Below are positions 46,201 to 54,626 of a DNA stretch of 64,000 nucleotides, one piece after another. The DNA comes from Polaromonas sp. Its GTDB lineage: Bacteria > Pseudomonadota > Gammaproteobacteria > Burkholderiales > Burkholderiaceae_C. The notes beneath the pieces were generated by a model. That model was not told where the DNA came from. It did no database searches and worked only from the letters and a program-made list of their open reading frames with translations. Position 1 is the stretch's first letter. Each line of letters starts with the position of its first letter. Both the position numbers and the translations under genes were made by a program. The stretch lies in assembly GCF_010365105.1 (NCBI RefSeq), contig NZ_JAAFGZ010000006.1, positions 1 through 64,000 of the forward strand. Direction: 5' to 3'.

Positions 46201-47313
46201 GCGTGGCAGCAGCTTCAAGCCGCTTTCGACGTCCGTGCTGATGACCAGCAAGCCGTAATTGGGCAGCGGCCGGCCAATGGTTACCGGCTCGCCCGGATGC
46301 AATTCGGCCAGGCTGGCTGACACCGTTGCTTCGGTCGGGCCGTAGGTGTTGAACACCCGGCGTCCCGGCTTTGCCCAGCGCGCCACCAGCGCTTGCGGGC
46401 ACATTTCGCCGCCGAGGTTGATCAGCCGCAGGCCCGGCACGTCCTGGTTGAACAGCGCCAGCAGCGTCGGCACGGCGTGCAGCACGGTGATGCGGTTTTC
46501 TTCCAGCGCACGCGGCAGCGCTTCGGGGTCGGATGCCACCTCCTTGGGCGCAATCCACAGCGTGGCACCGGCCAGATAGCTGATCCAGATTTCCTCGAAC
46601 GACATGTCAAAGGCGACTGAAAAGCCTTGGTAAACGCGGTCGCTGTCTTTGATGCCGAGCAGGGCGTTTTCGCTGCGCAGGAAGTGGCAGATGTTTTGCT
46701 GGCTGATTTCAATACCCTTGGGCTTGCCGGTCGAGCCCGAGGTATAGATGACATACGCCGGATCGGACGGCATTGCGCCCTGACGTCGAAGCAACGGCGT
46801 CGTGTCCGGGGCTGAAAGCGCTTCGGCCGTCCACACCGCGCGACCGAAATCTGCCAGACGCGGCGCGAAGCTGGCGCAGCTGACGATGCCCGGCGCGTTC
46901 GCATCGTCCAGGCACACGGCAATGCGTTCGACCGGCGTGTCCGCATCAAACGGCAGCCAGGCGGCGCCGGTCTTGGCAATGGCCGCCTGCATCACCAATA
47001 AATCGATGCCACGCGGCAGCCACAAGCCGACGATCTGCCCGGGCCGCACCCCGGCTTCAATCATGCGGGAGGCCGCTCGATCAGCCTGCGCATCAAGTTC
47101 CCGGTAGGTCAGTTGGCGCTCACCGAAGACCAATGCCACGTGGTCCGGAAGGCGTGCGGCCGTGGCCTCCAGCAGGTCGGCAAGCACTTCAGCGCGAATC
47201 AGGTCGGGGCGAGGCGGCCCCAGCAATATGCCGGGATGCAGGGCGGGATCGTCGGCGGAAAGAAGGTGAAGGGGCGAAAGGTCGGGGGCGTCGGAAAGTA
47301 GGGTCGTGGTCAT
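43255..47313 (-). CDS. Pls/PosA-type NRPS with membrane and hexapeptide domains
   Basis: 1352-residue protein (started at MTTTLL; a frame from 47391 adds 26). Adenylation domain (about 40-535) with A3 IYTSGSTGKPKG (189-200), A4/A5 VAFDMSFEEIW, YGPTEAT, A8 YRTGDLARI, A10 SGKIDRK (521-527); carrier domain with the phosphopantetheine Ser in DLGGHSLFAAR (582); then a region with three left-handed beta-helix (hexapeptide) blocks (near 790-870, 1040-1160 and 1270-1350) separated by pairs of membrane helices. This A-T-TM-C1-TM-C2-TM-C3 layout is that of epsilon-poly-lysine synthetase and the Pls/PosA family; no condensation domain. Product unknown. Paired with its transferase downstream. Confidence 0.88.
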   Translation of the reverse strand: MTTTLLSDAPDLSPLHLLSADDPALHPGILLGPPRPDLIRAEVLADLLEATAARLPDHVALVFGERQLTYRELDAQADRAASRMIEAGVRPGQIVGLWLPRGIDLLVMQAAIAKTGAAWLPFDADTPVERIAVCLDDANAPGIVSCASFAPRLADFGRAVWTAEALSAPDTTPLLRRQGAMPSDPAYVIYTSGSTGKPKGIEISQQNICHFLRSENALLGIKDSDRVYQGFSVAFDMSFEEIWISYLAGATLWIAPKEVASDPEALPRALEENRITVLHAVPTLLALFNQDVPGLRLINLGGEMCPQALVARWAKPGRRVFNTYGPTEATVSASLAELHPGEPVTIGRPLPNYGLLVISTDVESGLKLLPRGDVGELCITGPGVAAGYLGRADLSAEKFLVNPWASSAEQTRLYRTGDLARIDPDGCVQCLGRTDDQVKIRGFRVELGEIEAVLAQQAGVGTVAVVLRPEDGIDQLIAFLVAESGQALSNTVLRAALSAVLPPYMVPGHFEMLQQMPRLTSGKIDRKDLKARPLALVARDAADSDTPESPAEEALFAALSKLFPGQAIRRSADFFSDLGGHSLFAARLASALRADARFAHVTVRDIYQRRTVGSIAEGLAQAHDAPPPVDTRWTPPSAWKRWRCGTAQAAAIPALVTLHMSQWLAPFFAYHFFTGDAGDSLVLAIAAATGAYLIATLLGFALAIAGKWLIAGRLRPGRYPLWGLTYYRWWLADRLIESAPTYMLSGSSLYAWWLRALGAQIGRDVMIGSITLRAPDLLVIGDGVSIGNAVNFENARVEHGELRLGAIAIGADAGVGSYAILEGNTAVGAFGHLEGQTALSDGMTVPAGRTWSGSPARDVGAFDPASNPARPPVSGVRLATEAVYFLCGALLITTLFFLPVFPSFMLIDWIDNSENFGPVPNIEIPFQLAKYFVLAFPATAVLIVLTALLSAAIRWGVLPRMKPGSWPVHSNKYCAKWLVNQIQECSLSVLHGVYATVYAPFWYRLLGAKVGRGAEISTALGLVPDMLTLGEDTFIADAVMLGDEKIDGGWMTMKPTVISRRSFVGNGAYIPDGTTLPENVLIGVHSTVPGNDAMRNGDTWLGSPPINLPAREEVRGFAEHLTFRPSVLRRIGRGTVEAFRIVAPHAFVIAVGYTVVLDVMPLAADGRWGEVVADLTLAGLAYGIGTFVFVAALKWLLLRRYQKCSVPMWTPFVWLSEAVTNLYEGIAVPNFMRYLRGTPWLPVAFNLLGSRMGRGVYLDTTDITEFDCVTIGDYSELNALACPQTHLFEDRIMKIDHVTIGSRVYMGPRSAVLYSAVVGDNAKLGALTLVMKGEFIPAATAWRGCPAAPARV

Positions 47314-47459
47314 TGCGGGGCTTGGTAGTGCCCGATTTTGACAGATGAGCTGTGTTTTGAAGGGAGTTTGAGAGGCTCCCGTCGCCTTCATTTCAAGCTG
47401 GTCTGGCAGCCCGACCGATTGCCCGAACCGGCCGTATGGTCAACCCGACGATCAGTTCA

Positions 47460-48614
47460 TCAGTTCAGCGCGGTCCGAAGATTGTTCTTGTAGACGTACA
47501 GCGTGACCGCAGGTTGGGTCAACTCGCCATTGGCGGTGAAGGCGATGTTGGCAGTCACGCCCTTGAACTGCGTCTTGCCGATGAAGGGCAGGTAGGTTTT
47601 CGGGTCCACCGAATTGGCGCGCTTCATCGCATCGACCAGCACAAAGGTCGCGTCATAGGCATACGGGCTGTAGATCTGGAACTGGCCGGGGAACTTGGCG
47701 TCGTACTTTTTCTTCCATTCGGCGCCGCCCTGCATTTTCTGGATCGACGCGCCGCCGGTGGCGCAGGTCACGTTTTTGATGGACGCGGCCTTGCTCGACA
47801 GCTCGGGCAGCTTTTCGGTGCACAGCGCATCGCCGCCGAAGAACTTCACATCGGTCAGGCCAAGCTGCGCCATCTGGCGCAGCATCGGACCAGCCTGCGC
47901 GTCGAGTCCGCCGAAGAACACCGCATCGGGCTTTTTGGCCTTGATGCCGGTCAGGATGGCCATGAAGTCGGTGGCCTTGTCGGTGGTGAACTCTTCTGCC
48001 ACCACCTCGATGCCTTTTTGCTTGGCCGTGGCCTTGAACACGTCGGCCAGGCCCTGGCCGTAGGCGGTGCGGTCGTCGATCACCGCGACTTTTTTGACTT
48101 TCAGCGCGTCACCGGCAAAAATCGCCAGCGCTGCGCCGAGTGCGTTGTCATTGGCGATCAGGCGGAAGGTGGTCTTGTAGCCCGGTTTGGTCAGGTCCGG
48201 ATTGGTCGCCGACGCCGTGATGTTGGGAAGGCCGCATTTGTTGTAGACGGTTGCTGCCGGGATGGAGGTTCCCGATTGCAGGTGGCCGACCACCCCGGCG
48301 ACCCTGGCGTCGCACAGCTTCTGCGCCACGGCGGTGGCCTGGCGCGGGTCGCCGGCATCGTCCTCGGCCATCAGCTCGAACTTGATCTTCTTGCCGCCAA
48401 TCACCAGGTTGCGGGTGTTCAGCTCGTCAATCGCCAGGCGCACGCCGTTTTCGGTGTCCTTGCCGATGTGCGCAATGCCGCCCGACGTGGGGCCGGCGTG
48501 GGCAATCTTGACGGTTTGCACTTCCTGGGCCTGAACCAGCGGGGCGGCCAGGCACAGGGCAGCAGCGGCAAGGGCGATACGGGAACGGGCGGTCAGCAGG
48601 GAAAAGGCGGGCAT
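47460..48614 (-). CDS. Branched-chain amino acid ABC transporter, substrate-binding protein
   Basis: 384-residue periplasmic binding protein of the LivJ/LivK type: signal peptide ending ALAAPLVQAQ-E, then VKIAHAGPTSGGIAHIGKDTENGVRLAIDELN, DDAGDPRQATAVAQKLCD, and C-terminal YDATFVLVDAMKRANSVDP. The ATG at 48614 is preceded by GAAAG at a suitable distance; a TTG at 48632 is the other possibility. No permease or ATPase genes are adjacent, so this is an orphan binding protein (common in Comamonadaceae). Convergent with nothing close; the divergent slyX lies 110 bases away. Confidence 0.92.
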   Translation of the reverse strand: MPAFSLLTARSRIALAAAALCLAAPLVQAQEVQTVKIAHAGPTSGGIAHIGKDTENGVRLAIDELNTRNLVIGGKKIKFELMAEDDAGDPRQATAVAQKLCDARVAGVVGHLQSGTSIPAATVYNKCGLPNITASATNPDLTKPGYKTTFRLIANDNALGAALAIFAGDALKVKKVAVIDDRTAYGQGLADVFKATAKQKGIEVVAEEFTTDKATDFMAILTGIKAKKPDAVFFGGLDAQAGPMLRQMAQLGLTDVKFFGGDALCTEKLPELSSKAASIKNVTCATGGASIQKMQGGAEWKKKYDAKFPGQFQIYSPYAYDATFVLVDAMKRANSVDPKTYLPFIGKTQFKGVTANIAFTANGELTQPAVTLYVYKNNLRTALN

Positions 48615-48724
48615 GTCGAATCTTTCTGGCAAAGGAAAAATTATAGGACGTGCGTTTTTGCCCTGCTACCCCGGTCTGCGCCAGCGCAAGGGCGGTTCGC
48701 CGCCAGTTCGTGTCCAATTGGCGC

Positions 48725-48952
48725 ATGCACCCTACCGAACCCCACGACGCCGTCGACCACCGCCTGACCGAGCTGGAAATCAAGGCCAGCTTCAACGAAG
48801 ACCTGCTCGACCAGCTGAACCAGGTCGTCATCCGCCAGCAGCAGCAACTCGACGCGCTGCTGCGCGAAGTCGAGCGGCTGCGCCAGCAGATGCCCGAAGC
48901 CGGCAGCGGGGTTTTCAGCCGGGCCGGCGACGACCTGCCGCCGCACTATTGA
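48725..48952 (+). CDS. slyX: SlyX-like protein
   Basis: 75-residue coiled-coil protein of the SlyX family: RLTELEIKASFNEDLLDQLNQVVIRQQQQLDALLREVERLRQQM, ending in DDLPPHY, a typical SlyX C-terminus. Start at MHPTEPHDAVD (48725); the upstream frame adds 25 shadow residues. Function unknown. Divergent from the binding protein gene. Confidence 0.88.
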   Translation: MHPTEPHDAVDHRLTELEIKASFNEDLLDQLNQVVIRQQQQLDALLREVERLRQQMPEAGSGVFSRAGDDLPPHY

Positions 48953-49025
48953 GCACGTCGCTGGTTGTTTTTCTGAAAATTAATGAAGAAATAGGGCTAT
49001 TTCGCATGCTGCATAAGCGAAGACA

Positions 49026-49042
49026 GCTATTAATAAAATAGC
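49026..49042 (-). repeat. Dispersed 17-bp palindromic element, copy 7
   Basis: GCTATTAATAAAATAGC, preceded by GCGAAGACA and an upstream stem, in the 170-base gap after slyX. The longer form of the element is visible from about 48970. Confidence 0.7.
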
Positions 49043-49122
49043 AAGTAAAGCGGTGGACCGACGGGATGTAAAGAGTTGAAACATCCATAGACCATCCACT
49101 TGGATGGTTTTAAGATAACGAC

Positions 49123-49545
49123 ATGCCACCAAGAACCGCCAACACTGTCGCCGTCAGCAAACCGGCTGATGAAAAAATCACCATCAACCTGGGCTATGTC
49201 GATCTGGGTCAGATCGACCTGCTGGTGCAGGAAGGCTTTTACGCCAACCGCACCGACCTGATCCGCACCGCCATCCGCAACCAGCTCGTCAACCATGCCG
49301 ATGTGGTCAGGCAGGTGGTGGCACGCAAGACGCTGGTGCTCGGCATCCAGCATTTCTCCGCCGACGACCTGCGCGCCGTGCAGGCCTCGGGTGAGGCCTT
49401 GCAGATCCGTGTGCTGGGCCTGGCCACCATCGCGCTCGATGTCACCCCCGAACTCGCCCTGGCCGCCATCGATTCGGTGGTGGTGCTGGGCGCGCTGCAC
49501 GCCAGCCCGGCCGTGAAGGCGGCGCTGGCCGGCCGCATCCGATGA
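49123..49545 (+). CDS. CopG-family (ribbon-helix-helix) regulator
   Basis: 140-residue protein with a ribbon-helix-helix at residues about 18-55: EKITINLGYVDLGQIDLLVQEGFYANRTDLIRTAIRNQL. The C-terminal 70 residues (QIRVLGLATIALDVTPELALAAIDSVVVLGAL) are a small alpha/beta domain. Its stop codon overlaps the first in-frame ATG of the following esterase frame, so the pair is probably co-transcribed and the regulator may control it (inference). No adjacent toxin. Confidence 0.8.
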   Translation: MPPRTANTVAVSKPADEKITINLGYVDLGQIDLLVQEGFYANRTDLIRTAIRNQLVNHADVVRQVVARKTLVLGIQHFSADDLRAVQASGEALQIRVLGLATIALDVTPELALAAIDSVVVLGALHASPAVKAALAGRIR

Positions 49546-49592
49546 ATTTCAACCTTTACCCTGAAACAACCCGTTCCCTGAAGGAAAACACC

Positions 49593-50816
49593 ATGAACGC
49601 TAACCTTGAACGCATCCTCTCCGAAGCCTCGCGCATGGCGCAGGGCGCCATGCAAAAAGCCCTGGCGTCAGCCAGCCAGCACGCCGACAGCGGCGGTGAA
49701 CATCCACTGCAACGGCTGGCCGCTGGCGCCAAAACCAGCGCCAGCCCGATAAACAACCCGGCCTTCCAGAATTCGATGGCCGAAGCCACGCGGCTGATGC
49801 AAACCGGCAACCTGCAGGCCGCCACCGCCGCCATCCAGGCCGCACTGGGCGGCGCCGCCATGCCGGCCAGCGCGGCGGACGACCTGAACGTCATCGACGT
49901 GGAGGCGCATGAAGTCGGCCGGGCAGCGCCGGCGCAAAAACCGTCCGAGCCGGCCGTCAAGCCCGGCCCGGCGGGCCAGTTCGTCAGCGGCAGCCACACC
50001 GAAGGCACAGCCGGCAGCCGCGAGTACAAGCTCTACATTCCGCCAGCGTCCTTCACCGAGCCCCTGCCGCTGGTGGTCATGCTGCACGGCTGCACGCAAA
50101 ACCCGGACGACTTTGCCGCCGGCACGGGCATGAACGAGGCGGCCTTGAAGCGCGGTTTCTACGTGCTGTATCCGTCGCAGACGCAGCACGCCAATTCGTC
50201 GCGCTGCTGGAACTGGTTCAAGCACAACCACCAAAAGCGCGGCCGGGGCGAGCCGGCATTGCTGGCGGGCATGACGCGTGACGTGATGAAACGCTACAAC
50301 ATCGACCCGCAGCGCGTCTATGTGGCCGGGCTGTCGGCAGGCGGCGCCATGGCGGCGATTCTGGGCGACGCCTATCCTGACCTGTTTGCCGCCGTCGGTG
50401 TGCATTCGGGCCTGGCCACCGGCTCGGCGACCAATGTGCAGACCGCGCTCAGCGTGATGCAGACCGGCGCGCCGCCCAGCGCCCGGACCACGGCCAGCCC
50501 GCCGACCATCGTCTTTCACGGCGACAAGGACGCGACCGTGAACCCGGTCAATGGCGAGCAGGTCCTGGCGGCCAGCGCCGGCGCCCACACGCCGGAAACC
50601 AGACGCGCCAAGAGCGCCAACGGCCGCCAATACACCCAGCGCAGCTACAAGGACGCCGGCGGCCGCGTGGTGGCCGAACACTGGGCCGTACACGGCGCCG
50701 GCCATGCCTGGTCGGGCGGCAGCGCGCGCGGTTCCTACACCGACGGCACCGGCCCCGACGCGTCCGAAGAAATGCTGCGTTTCTTCCTGGCGAACACGTT
50801 GCGCACGGCGCATTGA
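49593..50816 (+). CDS. PHB depolymerase-type esterase
   Basis: 407-residue alpha/beta hydrolase of the PHB depolymerase/feruloyl esterase (LpqC) family. Helical N-terminal 120 residues with MNANLERILSEASRMAQGAMQKALASASQH (phasin-like or targeting region), then the catalytic domain: LPLVVMLHGCTQNPDDFAAGTGMN (oxyanion hole), YVAGLSAGGAMAAILGDAYPD (nucleophile Ser), IVFHGDKDATVNPVNGEQV (Asp) and HGAGHAWSGG (His). An AAGGAA precedes the ATG at 49593; the ATG at 49542 in the same frame overlaps the upstream regulator stop. Likely intracellular (no clear signal peptide). Confidence 0.88.
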   Translation: MNANLERILSEASRMAQGAMQKALASASQHADSGGEHPLQRLAAGAKTSASPINNPAFQNSMAEATRLMQTGNLQAATAAIQAALGGAAMPASAADDLNVIDVEAHEVGRAAPAQKPSEPAVKPGPAGQFVSGSHTEGTAGSREYKLYIPPASFTEPLPLVVMLHGCTQNPDDFAAGTGMNEAALKRGFYVLYPSQTQHANSSRCWNWFKHNHQKRGRGEPALLAGMTRDVMKRYNIDPQRVYVAGLSAGGAMAAILGDAYPDLFAAVGVHSGLATGSATNVQTALSVMQTGAPPSARTTASPPTIVFHGDKDATVNPVNGEQVLAASAGAHTPETRRAKSANGRQYTQRSYKDAGGRVVAEHWAVHGAGHAWSGGSARGSYTDGTGPDASEEMLRFFLANTLRTAH

Positions 50817-50852
50817 GCCGCCGCTAAGCGTCTGAACTTTCTCGCAAAATCG

Positions 50853-50885
50853 CGCCGTTCGCCACAAGCGAGCGGCGTTTTTTTT
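50853..50885 (+). terminator. Rho-independent terminator after the esterase
   Basis: CGCCGTTCGC and GCGAGCGGCG form a 10-bp stem around CACAA, followed by eight T residues. Confidence 0.85.
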
Positions 50886-50974
50886 GTGGCTTGCCGCCAA
50901 GCGCTGCCGCACCGGGCGTGGTTTGCGGCCTTATAGAATGGCGCCCCTGCCATTACCCACCTGCTTGCCCTGCC

Positions 50975-51724
50975 ATGAACATCACCGTCAACGAAGAATT
51001 ACTCGCCTACATCGACCCGCTGACGCCGGAAGAAAACGAAGCCCTGGAGCGCAGCCTGCTGGCTGAGGGTTGCCGCGACGCGCTCGTCCTGTGGGGCGAG
51101 GTGCTGGTCGATGGCCATAACCGCTACCGCATCTGCACCCTGCACGGCATTCCGTTCAATACCGTGCAGAACACGCGCTTCACCTCCATCGACGATGTGC
51201 ATTTGTGGATGATCGAGCAGCACCTGGGCCGGCGCAGCGTGTCCGATTTCCAGCGCGGCGTGCTGGCCCTGCGCCGCAAGGACATTCTGACCGCGCGGGT
51301 GCAGCCGGCGCCGGCCGATGCGTCCGGGCTTGAGGCGGCTGCTGTTTCAGGCAAGCCCGAGCCGGTGCCGACGATGGGCGCCATTGCCAAGTCGGCACGC
51401 ATCAGCAACGCCACCATCAACCAGATTGAAAAGATCCAGAAATCGGCCGCGCCCGAACTGGTCGCGGCAGTGAAGTCGGGAACCATCTCGATCAACGCGG
51501 CGGCCACCGTGGCGTCGCTGCCGGTGGAGGCGCAGGTGGCGGCCGTCGCCGGTGGCAAGAAAGAGCTTCAGCAGGCCGCCCGGCAGGTGCGCGAAAGCAA
51601 GGCCGTGGCCCGCACCGAGCCCGAAACGCCCGAAGGCGTGATTGCCCGGCTGCGCCAGACCATCACCGAACTCAGCGCGGAGAATGCCGCGCTCAAGGCC
51701 AGGCTGGCTGAACTGACCGCCTGA
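50975..51724 (+). CDS. ParB-like N-terminal domain protein, orphan
   Basis: 249-residue protein with a ParB/Srx-type N-terminal domain: DPLTPEENEALERSLLAEGCRDALVLWGEVLVDGHNRYRICTLHGIPFNTV (residues about 8-58), then VHLWMIEQHLGRRSVSDFQRGVLALR, a helix-turn-helix-like middle and a coiled-coil C-terminus (TPEGVIARLRQTITELSAENAALKARLAEL). This is a replication/partition-like regulator seen as a chromosomal orphan; no parA partner is adjacent, so segregation is not implied. MNITVNEEL at 50975 is the natural start. Confidence 0.8.
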   Translation: MNITVNEELLAYIDPLTPEENEALERSLLAEGCRDALVLWGEVLVDGHNRYRICTLHGIPFNTVQNTRFTSIDDVHLWMIEQHLGRRSVSDFQRGVLALRRKDILTARVQPAPADASGLEAAAVSGKPEPVPTMGAIAKSARISNATINQIEKIQKSAAPELVAAVKSGTISINAAATVASLPVEAQVAAVAGGKKELQQAARQVRESKAVARTEPETPEGVIARLRQTITELSAENAALKARLAELTA

Positions 51725-51852
51725 AGCGGCATCGCCGATGCATTGACCTGCATCAAGCCCGGCGGCATGAGCCATCTGCACGGCAGGGATGCGGGATAGA
51801 CTGATTTCACAAGCGTTGTGATTCAGTTCTGTTCACCATTCAAGGAGTCCCC

Positions 51853-52950
51853 ATGCCCGCCATGATGAAAGCCGCCGTGTTCGTCGAACCCGGCCGTATT
51901 GAAATTGCCGACAAACGCATCCCCGACGTCGGACCCAACGACGCCCTGGTGCGCATCACCACCACCACGATCTGCGGCACCGACGTGCACATCCTCAAGG
52001 GTGAATACCCTGTCGCCAAGGGGCTGACGATTGGCCACGAGCCGGTCGGCGTGATCGAAAAGCTCGGCAGCGCCGTGCAGGGTTACACCGAGGGCCAGCG
52101 TGTGATTGCCGGCGCCATCTGCCCGAACTTCAATTCCTATGCCGCCCAGGATGGCGCGCCGTCGCAGGACGGCAGTTACCTGATCCCGCTGGGGCTGTGC
52201 GGCTGCCACGGCTACAAGGCCACGGCCGGCTGGCGCTTTGGCAACCTGATCGACGGCACGCAGGCCGAATACGTGCTGGTGCCCGATGCGCAGGCCAACC
52301 TGGCGCCGATTCCTGACGGTTTGACCGACGAGCAGGTGCTGATGTGCCCGGACATCATGTCCACCGGCTTCAAGGGCGCGGAAAACGCCCGCATCAAGAT
52401 TGGCGACACGGTGGTGGTGTTTGCCCAGGGGCCGATTGGCCTGTGCGCCACCGCCGGCGCGCGCCTGATGGGCGCCAGCACCATCATCACCATCGATGGC
52501 AACGACCACCGCCTGGGCATCTCGAAACAGCTGGGTGCCGACGTGACGCTGAACTTCAACAACTGCGACGTGGTCGAGGAAGTCATGAAGCTCACCGGCG
52601 GGCGCGGCGCGGATTCATCCATCGAGGCGCTGGGCACGCAGGCCACTTTCGAGTCGGCGCTGCGCGTGCTCAAACCCGGCGGCACGCTGTCCAGCCTCGG
52701 CGTGTATTCGAGCGACCTGACAATTCCGCTGTCGGCCTTTGCCGCCGGACTGGGCGACCACACCATCCGGACGGCGCTGTGCCCCGGCGGCAAGGAACGC
52801 ATGCGCCGGCTGATGAACGTGCTGGCATCCGCCCGGCTCGATCTGGGCGTGATGGTGACGCACGAGTTCAAGCTGGAAAACATCGTCGCCGCCTACGAGC
52901 TGTTTTCGCACCAGCGCGACGGGGTGTTGAAGATCGCGATCAAGCCTTAA
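51853..52950 (+). CDS. Zinc-dependent secondary alcohol dehydrogenase
   Basis: 365-residue medium-chain dehydrogenase. Catalytic zinc ligands C41 (TICGTDVH), H62-E63 (IGHEPVG) and D167 (CPDIMSTG); Rossmann motif GPIGLCATAGARLMGA. The four structural-zinc cysteines of classical alcohol dehydrogenases are absent, as in the bacterial NADP-dependent secondary (isopropanol) dehydrogenase group, which it most resembles (C37/H59/D150 type). GGAGTC at 51844-51849 precedes the start. Substrate not determined; short secondary alcohols are most likely. Confidence 0.9.
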   Translation: MPAMMKAAVFVEPGRIEIADKRIPDVGPNDALVRITTTTICGTDVHILKGEYPVAKGLTIGHEPVGVIEKLGSAVQGYTEGQRVIAGAICPNFNSYAAQDGAPSQDGSYLIPLGLCGCHGYKATAGWRFGNLIDGTQAEYVLVPDAQANLAPIPDGLTDEQVLMCPDIMSTGFKGAENARIKIGDTVVVFAQGPIGLCATAGARLMGASTIITIDGNDHRLGISKQLGADVTLNFNNCDVVEEVMKLTGGRGADSSIEALGTQATFESALRVLKPGGTLSSLGVYSSDLTIPLSAFAAGLGDHTIRTALCPGGKERMRRLMNVLASARLDLGVMVTHEFKLENIVAAYELFSHQRDGVLKIAIKP

Positions 52951-53027
52951 CGCGCATTTGCTTTGGCTGGAAAATGAGTTTTTCAGCATAAAAAAGGCTG
53001 TTTGCGCATATCCCGTATGTGCAGGCA

Positions 53028-53044
53028 GCTATTAATACAATAGC
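53028..53044 (-). repeat. Dispersed 17-bp palindromic element, copy 8
   Basis: GCTATTAATACAATAGC followed by AAAAG. The long form here (52970-53044) includes GCGCATATCCCGTATGTGC, an imperfect hairpin, and GGCAGCTATTAA. Confidence 0.7.
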
Positions 53045-53132
53045 AAAAGTACTCGATTTCCTGCCGCCTGCGCTTGCCAGTCAAACCGGTTCTGCTCCAG
53101 CGCGCCAGGCTTGGCCCGTCGGCAGTGTGCTG

Positions 53133-53381
53133 CTATTTGTAAAACGCCTCGACCTTGCCCTTGAGTTTCATCAGCAGCGGACGGCCCTTGCGGTCCAGTG
53201 TCTTGCCCGCCGGCACCTTCACCCAGCCTTCGCTGATGCAGTATTCCTCGACATTGATGTGCTCCTTGTCGTTCAGGCGAATGCCAATGTCATGTTCGAA
53301 CACGGCCGCGACATGGTGCGGGCTGCGCGGGTCAACCGACAGGCGGTCGGGCAGGGGAGGCGTTGCAGTGGCTTCGTTCAT
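53133..53381 (-). CDS. DUF3297 family protein
   Basis: 82-residue protein: PDRLSVDPRSPHHVAAVFEHDIGIRLNDKEHINVEEYCISEGWVKVPAGKTLDRKGRPLLMKLKGKVEAFYK, the complete small DUF3297 family, roughly full length. The function of the family is unknown. Start at ATG 53381, with another gene of unknown function convergent elsewhere. No membrane segment or signal peptide. Confidence 0.85.
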   Translation of the reverse strand: MNEATATPPLPDRLSVDPRSPHHVAAVFEHDIGIRLNDKEHINVEEYCISEGWVKVPAGKTLDRKGRPLLMKLKGKVEAFYK

Positions 53382-53461
53382 GGGTAGGTTTTTTCAGTTA
53401 AGCAGAGGGGTAGCGATTTTCCATGATCCGGTCATGGGCTTTGAAAATGGCCGGCAAGGCT

Positions 53462-53803
53462 TCATACCTTCTTCAAAAAGCAGGCCTTCAGCATGAAGCT
53501 GCCGGCGTCCATCTTGCAGTCCACTTCATGGTCGCCGCCCACCAGCCGGATGCTTTTGACCTTGGTGCCCATCTTGAGCGTGGTCGATGAGCCCTTGACC
53601 TTCAGGTCCTTGATCAGCACCACGGCATCGCCGTCGGCCAGCACGTTGCCGTTGGCGTCCTTGATGACGGCAACGTCGCTGTCATCGGCTTCCGGTGCGG
53701 CGGCCATCGGCCACTCGTAACCGCAGTCGGCGCAGACATGGTTGCCGGCGTCCGGATAGGTGTTTTCCATCGTGCACTGGGGGCAGGCGGGGGCTGTGGT
53801 CAT
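53462..53803 (-). CDS. yjdM: YjdM/PhnA-like zinc-ribbon protein
   Basis: 113-residue protein with a zinc ribbon, [25 protein letters not shown] (four Cys), followed by a domain [45 protein letters not shown], as in E. coli YjdM (PhnA). Despite its name PhnA, it is not a proven phosphonate enzyme. Same strand as DUF3297 (about 80 bases apart). Confidence 0.92.
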   Translation of the reverse strand: MTTAPACPQCTMENTYPDAGNHVCADCGYEWPMAAAPEADDSDVAVIKDANGNVLADGDAVVLIKDLKVKGSSTTLKMGTKVKSIRLVGGDHEVDCKMDAGSFMLKACFLKKV

Positions 53804-53897
53804 GGGGCTGTTCGATTCGCGGAAAGGGAGGAAAGGTCCCGAGTATCCCCGATGGTCAATGCCATGCGGCGGGTCAGCCCGGCGTGTAGTCGTCCCG

Positions 53898-54626
53898 TCA
53901 GTGCCGGGACGGCGGCGTCAGTACCTCGGCCAATGCTCCGGTGATGTCGCTGCGCAATGCTGCCCAGGCGTCGCCGCCCGCCAGGCAAAAGCGCTGGTTC
54001 ACCTCCAGTTCCAGGCCGACATACTCACCGGGCGCATGCCGTTTGCGCAGCAGCGAGGTCAGGCCGTCGCCCTTGCCTTGATACGGATAGTTGCGCCGCA
54101 GCTTCAGCCCGGGCCGGCGCTTTTGCGTGGCGCTGAGCCAGCGCCACGCAAAAGCGCCCTCATCGGCGCGCCTCGGGTCATACAGCCAAGCGACATCGGC
54201 CTGGCGCACCACGCTGTTCAGCTCGGGCGTGAAACTGTGCGAGGCCACATGGATGACGCGCCGGCCGCCGGCAATCAGGCGTGCGATTTCCGATTCGACG
54301 GCATCGCGGTGCGGCCGGTAATGCTGCGCGACGATCTCGCGCCGGGCGACTGCCGGCAGGCCACGCGTGGCCTGCGAATACAGCTGCCGGTGGCCGATGG
54401 AGCGGTTCAGGTCGATCAGCAGGCGCGTGGTGGTGGCAGAGAACAGCGGCGCGCCCAGTGCGCCGGCCATCTGCTGCGCCAGTTCCAGCGCGCCCGGGTC
54501 CCAGCCGCGATGGGTTTCCAGCAAGGCCTCGTGGCCAGTGAACAGTGCGGCATAGCCGGCAGGCACCTCGCGCCCGCCATGCTCGCAGGTGATGACCAGC
54601 GCGTCAGCAGCAGGCGCCGGGGTCAC
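53898..54626 (-). CDS. N-formylglutamate amidohydrolase family protein
   Basis: 242-residue hydrolase of the N-formylglutamate amidohydrolase family: [20 protein letters not shown] (metal His/Glu region), [21 protein letters not shown] and [10 protein letters not shown]. Family members hydrolyse N-formyl-glutamate (hut pathway) or related N-acyl amino acids; the exact substrate is not predicted. GTG start at 54626 overlaps the stop of the transglutaminase-like gene (GTGA), so the two are coupled. Confidence 0.88.
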   Translation of the reverse strand: MTPAPAADALVITCEHGGREVPAGYAALFTGHEALLETHRGWDPGALELAQQMAGALGAPLFSATTTRLLIDLNRSIGHRQLYSQATRGLPAVARREIVAQHYRPHRDAVESEIARLIAGGRRVIHVASHSFTPELNSVVRQADVAWLYDPRRADEGAFAWRWLSATQKRRPGLKLRRNYPYQGKGDGLTSLLRKRHAPGEYVGLELEVNQRFCLAGGDAWAALRSDITGALAEVLTPPSRH

